Shown here piece by piece: positions 60,372-64,000 of a stretch of 64,000 nt of DNA (positions are counted from its first letter, which is position 1; each line of letters opens with the position of its first letter). The stretch is from contig DBTT01000053.1 of assembly GCA_002307185.1 (NCBI GenBank), forward strand, positions 32,570 to 96,569. The letters run 5' to 3'. The stretch is from Bacteroidales bacterium UBA1309. Lineage in GTDB: Bacteria; Bacteroidota; Bacteroidia; Bacteroidales; Dysgonomonadaceae. Under the pieces are notes generated by a model. That model did not search any database. It saw only the letters and a program-made list of their open reading frames with translations, and was not told the origin of the DNA. A program made the translations under genes and the position numbers.

Positions 60372-61370
60372 ATGGAACAAAACAATTATCAAGGAGCCTT
60401 GCAGAGACCGATCGGTTCGGGCTTCAACGCAAAATCAACATCAACTGAAGTCATCGAGGGCATTGACCTGACAGGGAAAATCGCAATCGTAACGGGTGGC
60501 AACACGGGCATAGGCTTAGAAACGACCAAAACGCTTGCGGCCGCAGGTGCTACCGTAATTGTGCCGGCAAGAGACACGGAAAAAGCGAAGAAAAACTTGC
60601 AGGGCATTCCACGTGTGGAATTGGAAACGATGGATTTGATGAATCCCGATTCTATTGACGCATTTGCCCAAAAAATTCTGGCATCGGACAGGCCACTTCA
60701 TTTGTTGGTGAATAATGCGGGCATTATGTGGGTGCCACTACGCAGAGATGGGCGAGGTGTTGAATCGCAGTTGGCCACCAATTACTTGTCGATGTTTCAA
60801 CTGACGGCGAGGTTGTGGCCCGCACTCAAAAAGGCCGATGGCGCAAGAGTGGTGAATGTGTCTTCCCAAGGACATCAGTTCGCTCCATTCAATTTTGAAG
60901 ATCCGAATTTTTTGAATAGGGGATACGAAACGTTGCAGGCTTACGGACAATCCAAAACAGCCGCTAACTTGTTTTCCCTTGAGTTGGATAACCGGGGAAA
61001 AGCCTTCCGGGTGAGAACCTATGCCGTGCATCCCGGTTCGATAGGCGGAACGGAATTGGGAAGGGAAGCTCCTTTGGAGTTGTTTCAACAAATGGGATTT
61101 TGCGATGCCGAAGGCAATATGTTGCCGGAAGTAGCGGCATCTTTGAAAACAGTGCCACAAGGTGCGGCCACTACGGTTTGGTGTGCGACGAGTCCTTTGC
61201 TTAATGGGGTAGGAGGTGTGTATTGCGAAGATGGGGATGTCGCTGGATTGGCCACAGAGTCTTCCGTTTCCAATGGGGTGAGGGTATATTCTTTGGATGA
61301 AGCCAGTGCCAAACGGCTGTGGACCTGGAGCGAGGAAGTATCAGGCATATCTCTCGATGTGAATTCCTAA
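60372..61370 (+). CDS. Short-chain dehydrogenase/reductase
   Basis: The ATG at 60372 (MEQNNYQGALQRPIGSGFNAKST) gives 332 residues. Cofactor loop IVTGGNTGIGLE, NNAGIM, and the catalytic YGQSKTAANLF are visible, as in the retinol-dehydrogenase-like SDRs. The earlier in-frame TTG would read through the control repeats. It is followed by an AraC regulator gene 79 bases downstream and is preceded by the 19-base direct repeats. The substrate is not known. Confidence 0.85.
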   Translation: MEQNNYQGALQRPIGSGFNAKSTSTEVIEGIDLTGKIAIVTGGNTGIGLETTKTLAAAGATVIVPARDTEKAKKNLQGIPRVELETMDLMNPDSIDAFAQKILASDRPLHLLVNNAGIMWVPLRRDGRGVESQLATNYLSMFQLTARLWPALKKADGARVVNVSSQGHQFAPFNFEDPNFLNRGYETLQAYGQSKTAANLFSLELDNRGKAFRVRTYAVHPGSIGGTELGREAPLELFQQMGFCDAEGNMLPEVAASLKTVPQGAATTVWCATSPLLNGVGGVYCEDGDVAGLATESSVSNGVRVYSLDEASAKRLWTWSEEVSGISLDVNS

Positions 61371-61449
61371 AATCCAAAGCATTGATTGTTTTATCTGTAT
61401 CTGGCCAATCTTCTGTATATTTGACGAAAGAAAATTAAAAAAGCAAAGG

Positions 61450-62271
61450 ATGGAATACAAAGCAAAATATATTACGGAGGACATCAAGCTTTCCTGTTTT
61501 GAGGACAAGTTCTTCAAATCGGACATCATGTTCGACCACCACATGCTGATCTGGTTTATCTCGGGAGAAACCAAGATCGTGCAAGCGGATGCTACCTATC
61601 TTTTTAAGAAGGGGGATATTTTTCTGATTCCGCGGCATCAATTGGCAACAATCATCAATTATCCTAAAGATGGACAGCCGCATAAAACAGTGGTGATGCA
61701 CCTTTCCACGGCGAGACTCCGGGAATTTTACGGGAAGCTGGAAGTAAAACCAAAGGCGTTGGCTGCGCAACGGATCCTTTGCTACAACCATCACCCCTTG
61801 TTGGAAAGTTGTATCTCTTCCCTGATCCCGTATTTTGAGATGGAGGACCTTCCCGAAGATCTTGCCTCGCTAAAAATAATGGAGGCGATCACGATTCTTC
61901 GGACGATTGACAAAGGAATAGACGATGTGTTGGCTAATTTTGAAGAGCCGGGCAAGATTGATTTGGTTAGCTACATGGAAAAGAACTTTATGTTTAATCT
62001 GCCATTAGAGAAGTTTGGATATCTGACAGGTCGCAGTCTGACTACATTCAAGCGGGACTTTGGCAAAGCATTCAGCATGACTCCACAAAGGTGGCTCACT
62101 CAAAAACGGCTGGAGCTGGCGCATTATCAATTTGTGGAAAAGAAGAAAAAGCCGATTGACGTGTGCTACGAAGTGGGGTTTGAGAATTTATCGCATTTTT
62201 CGTATGCATTTAAAAAACAATTCGGCTACACTCCAACGGAATTGACGGGAAGAAATACTTCCGAGAGGTGA
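61450..62271 (+). CDS. AraC-family transcriptional regulator
   Basis: This 273-residue protein has an N-terminal cupin-like domain (DHHMLIWFISGETKIV, FLIPRHQLATI) and a C-terminal helix-turn-helix pair (FGYLTGRSLTTFKRDFGKAF, VCYEVGFENLSHFSYAFKKQFGYTPTEL). It is the downstream partner of the SDR gene and may bind the 19-base repeats. A TATATTTG -7 element (61416-61423) lies just upstream, so it may also be expressed alone. Confidence 0.88.
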   Translation: MEYKAKYITEDIKLSCFEDKFFKSDIMFDHHMLIWFISGETKIVQADATYLFKKGDIFLIPRHQLATIINYPKDGQPHKTVVMHLSTARLREFYGKLEVKPKALAAQRILCYNHHPLLESCISSLIPYFEMEDLPEDLASLKIMEAITILRTIDKGIDDVLANFEEPGKIDLVSYMEKNFMFNLPLEKFGYLTGRSLTTFKRDFGKAFSMTPQRWLTQKRLELAHYQFVEKKKKPIDVCYEVGFENLSHFSYAFKKQFGYTPTELTGRNTSER

Positions 62272-62288
62272 TATGCGGCTCTCCTTTC

Positions 62289-62303
62289 CTCGTTGCAAAC
62301 GAG
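62289..62303. repeat. CTCGTTGCAAACGAG palindromic element, copy 1
   Basis: A 15-base near-palindrome (CTCGTT-GCA-AACGAG). The same word recurs at 63613-63633 and 63775-63795 with GGGG/CCCC flanks, which makes a dispersed family within 1.5 kb. Confidence 0.65.
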
Positions 62304-62318
62304 TGGAAGTGAATTTTT

Positions 62319-62542
62319 GTAAATGCAGATGCTTTATCTATAAATACAAATGCCTTATTCATAAATGCAGGTTCTTTATTCATTGTTGCGAGTGGTATAT
62401 TGATTAATGTAGATGTTTAATCTATAAATGTGCATAGACTATCCATAAATGCAAATGCCTTATTTATACATGCAGGTTCTTTATCTATAAATTCGTAAGC
62501 TTTATGTATAAATGTAGATAGCATATTTATAAATGCGGAAGG
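62319..62542. repeat. 21-bp minisatellite, about 10.7 units
   Basis: Ten consecutive 21-base units run from 62319 to 62528, with an incomplete eleventh. The consensus is ATAAATGCAGATGCTTTATCT. Units 2-3 and 7-8 are almost identical, so a 105-base higher-order repeat (five units) is visible. 21 is a multiple of three, and on the minus strand the units read as a heptad of the type AFIDKAS. No ATG-started gene of good quality includes them. Confidence 0.8.
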
Positions 62543-62606
62543 ATGAAATAAAAGTGCGGTGGCTTGATGCATCACCGCATTTTTTTGTTTGAAATAATTT
62601 GGACTC

Positions 62607-63341
62607 TTATCGGATAGCAATTTTTGCAATTTGCTTGTATTGCGAGCTTGTAGCACCGAAAACTGATTTTACATAGGTTTTGGCATCGGATGCTACTTTG
62701 GCGATCCCTCTTTCCGGGTGTTTGAAAACTTCATTACGGGTAGCCCGAATCATATTCATTTGGATGCCGGATGAGGTTACATCTAAATTTTTGGCTTTTA
62801 ACTCAGATAAGAAAGTGGCAAGGGTTGTTATTTTTAAATCTTCTTCGTTTGGGTTATATGTAGAAATAGTGGAAAGGAACGAAATAAATTGTCCGAAATT
62901 ATCCAAGCGATTGGCGTATCCCATTTGAGATACAGATATTTGGTTAACGATCTTTCCTTCCGCTTCCAAAGCTTTCTTTTCTTCATCCTTGAGTTTGGCT
63001 ACGGCTCTTCTTCCTTGCAACTTACGGATAATTGTTTGTGCCGTTTTGTGATTTTCGGATGTGCTGCCTGATGCTTTAAGAGCATTGTTAACACGAGTGA
63101 TAAGCGGACTAAGCGGTTTGAATGCTTTTTGTTGAGCATCTACCGAAATTGAATAAGTGGATTTTGCGGAGTTGAAAGCTGTAAATATATCCTTTCCTTC
63201 TTGCAAGATGGCTTCCAAAGCGGAAACTTTGATGCTCTCTTTGGATGGATTGTAGTTTGATCCAAGGGCTTTGATTAGAATAATTAAACTTTCGAAGTTT
63301 GCCAGATTTTTGGCATAGCCCGATTCTGAAGTAGTTGTCAT
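62607..63341 (-). CDS. Unrecognised protein with two internal repeats
   Basis: This 244-residue protein has no signal or membrane segment. Residues about 9-50 (YAKNLANFESLIILIKALGSNYNPSKESIKVSALEAIL) and about 142-185 (YANRLDNFGQFISFLSTISTYNPNEEDLKITTLATFLSELK) are related, so it is a two-repeat helical protein. The middle (KLKDEEKKALEAEGKIV) is charged. I do not recognise the family. It is flanked by a minisatellite downstream and by palindromic elements, suggesting an accessory region. Confidence 0.68.
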   Translation of the reverse strand: MTTTSESGYAKNLANFESLIILIKALGSNYNPSKESIKVSALEAILQEGKDIFTAFNSAKSTYSISVDAQQKAFKPLSPLITRVNNALKASGSTSENHKTAQTIIRKLQGRRAVAKLKDEEKKALEAEGKIVNQISVSQMGYANRLDNFGQFISFLSTISTYNPNEEDLKITTLATFLSELKAKNLDVTSSGIQMNMIRATRNEVFKHPERGIAKVASDAKTYVKSVFGATSSQYKQIAKIAIR

Positions 63342-63612
63342 AATTTATATAATTTTGGTAAGACATCTTGTTTGAGTTAAGCTGTTGCAAAGCTTGATAA
63401 TGCAAAAATATAAGATTGTTTTGTTAGTTATGGCACTGAATACGTGTTTTTTGACATAAAAATAGGCTAATCTGATCTGTGGTTTATGCAGAATGGTTCT
63501 AATTCGTAAAATATTTTTAATGAAAAGGATATTTAACAAGAAGAAATAAATATATTTGCAAAATGAGCATAAAAGAGAGGAAAATTTGCTCTCCGTAGAA
63601 AGAAGTCTCCTT

Positions 63613-63633
63613 CCCCTCGTTTGCAACGAGGGG
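63613..63633. repeat. CTCGTTTGCAACGAG palindromic element, copy 2
   Basis: CCCCTCGTTTGCAACGAGGGG, with complementary GGGG/CCCC ends, is the reverse-complement form of copy 3. A shorter relative CGTTTGCAACG lies 13 bases further on. Confidence 0.65.
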
Positions 63634-63774
63634 TAATTGGTAATGCGTTTGCAACGAAAAAAGGAAGTCTAAATTATTCGTAGCTACAAAAATTAGTACT
63701 AAGGCATTATTTGTACCTATTTGATGCCAATGGATGATGTGTTGCACTTTGTTCTGTAAACAAATAACCATTAG

Positions 63775-63795
63775 CCCCTCGTTGCAAACGAGGGG
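63775..63795. repeat. CTCGTTGCAAACGAG palindromic element, copy 3, next to the recombinase
   Basis: CCCCTCGTTGCAAACGAGGGG (63775-63795) ends two bases before the first possible codon of the recombinase fragment, suggesting that the element and recombinase sequence are functionally or historically linked. Confidence 0.65.
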
Positions 63796-63797
63796 GA

Positions 63798-64000
63798 GTG
63801 AGAGGTAATCTGAAGCATAAGGCAGTATTGATGACCATTTATTCGGGCGGACTGCGCATAAGTGAGTTGATTAATTTGAAGATAAAGGATATTGATAGTG
63901 ATCGGATGCAAATTCGCATTGAACAGGCAAAGGGTAAAAAAGACAGATACACCCTGTTGGGACAAAAAACACTGGAAGTATTGAGAAGTTATGTGAAGCA
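63798..64000 (+). CDS. Tyrosine recombinase / integrase, 5'-truncated and running off the window
   Basis: The open frame reads NLKHKAVLMTIYSGGLRISE, then LINLKIKDIDSDR and KGKKDRYTLL, to the window edge. The arginine in GGLRISEL is the first catalytic residue of the tyrosine recombinase fold. The normal N-terminal SAM-like domain is missing: an in-frame stop lies just upstream, near the palindrome. It is probably a 5'-truncated mobile-element integrase. The C-terminal half, with the catalytic tyrosine, lies outside the window. Confidence 0.72.
   Translation, partial: MRGNLKHKAVLMTIYSGGLRISELINLKIKDIDSDRMQIRIEQAKGKKDRYTLLGQKTLEVLRSYVK

Larger units (their letters stand above)
63342..63797. 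other. Region between the two-repeat gene and the recombinase fragment
   Basis: No gene is supported. It holds two CTCGTT(T)GCAACGAG-type palindromes (63613-63633 and 63775-63795) and a partial third (CGTTTGCAACG at 63646-63656). Confidence 0.5.

Noticed and set aside
63517..63965. Minus-strand frames near the palindromes and recombinase
   Set aside because: They run against the clear recombinase frame and palindromic elements and show no protein-like character.

Overview
The window comes from a chromosome of the phylum Bacteroidota, most likely order Bacteroidales. Evidence: promoters follow the TTTG-N19-TAnnTTTG pattern rather than the sigma70 type. The gene content includes GLPGLI proteins, a complete Bat (aerotolerance) operon, an OstA-like/MutL cluster and a type of inorganic pyrophosphatase typical of that phylum. 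Shine-Dalgarno sequences are largely absent. I see no rRNA, tRNA, CRISPR array or prophage.

Layout. Positions 1-3.5 kb hold two tandem cassettes on the minus strand, each made of a small secreted cysteine-containing peptide followed by a GLPGLI protein. They lead into an outer-membrane carboxypeptidase-regulatory/beta-barrel gene cut by the window edge. The upstream cassette is damaged: the peptide has ACG where ATG is expected and the GLPGLI gene has a frameshift near its end. From 3.5-4.6 kb is a graveyard holding a degenerate copy of the neighbouring TPR gene, a small helical protein, a perfect 22-bp-arm palindrome and a C-terminal gene remnant. A long TPR protein, a GtrA protein and a 1.5-kb decayed region follow. 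At 8.9-12.1 kb are MsrAB, a tandem universal stress protein, a small HTH protein and a PAP2 phosphatase.

From 12.2-22.3 kb is the operon moxR-DUF58-(BatD-like)-batA-batB-batC-batD'-batD-batE, with an unusual second, truncated BatD. From 22.7-34.5 kb are mostly single housekeeping or accessory genes: a polysaccharide deacetylase, a TonB-domain protein, DusB, a GIN-domain lipoprotein, a DNA glycosylase, a YbhN-like flippase, RsmA, CorA, MarC, enolase and pyrophosphatase. UvrA, a lytic transglycosylase with a possible structured leader, a metal ABC permease, AroA, a PfkB kinase and an MFS transporter occupy 35-43.6 kb. The ribosomal operon rplM-rpsI-rpsB-tsf runs from 46.7 to 43.8 kb.

From 47.2-55.8 kb is an envelope-biogenesis cluster of three SurA/PpiC-like foldases and an OstA-like LPS-transport protein, then mutL. 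It is preceded by a promoter covered by an 18-bp palindrome and a short leader with a terminator. From 56.3-62.3 kb are a mannonate (hexuronate) catabolism pair with a divergent AraC regulator and a second SDR/AraC pair, each with direct repeats in its control region. The right end (62.3-64 kb) holds a 21-bp minisatellite, an unrecognised two-repeat protein, a family of CTCGTTGCAAACGAG palindromes and a tyrosine recombinase fragment running off the edge.

The best candidate for an undescribed system is the peptide/GLPGLI/outer-membrane cassette at the left edge. The best candidate regulatory element is the palindrome-promoter-leader at 47.2 kb.
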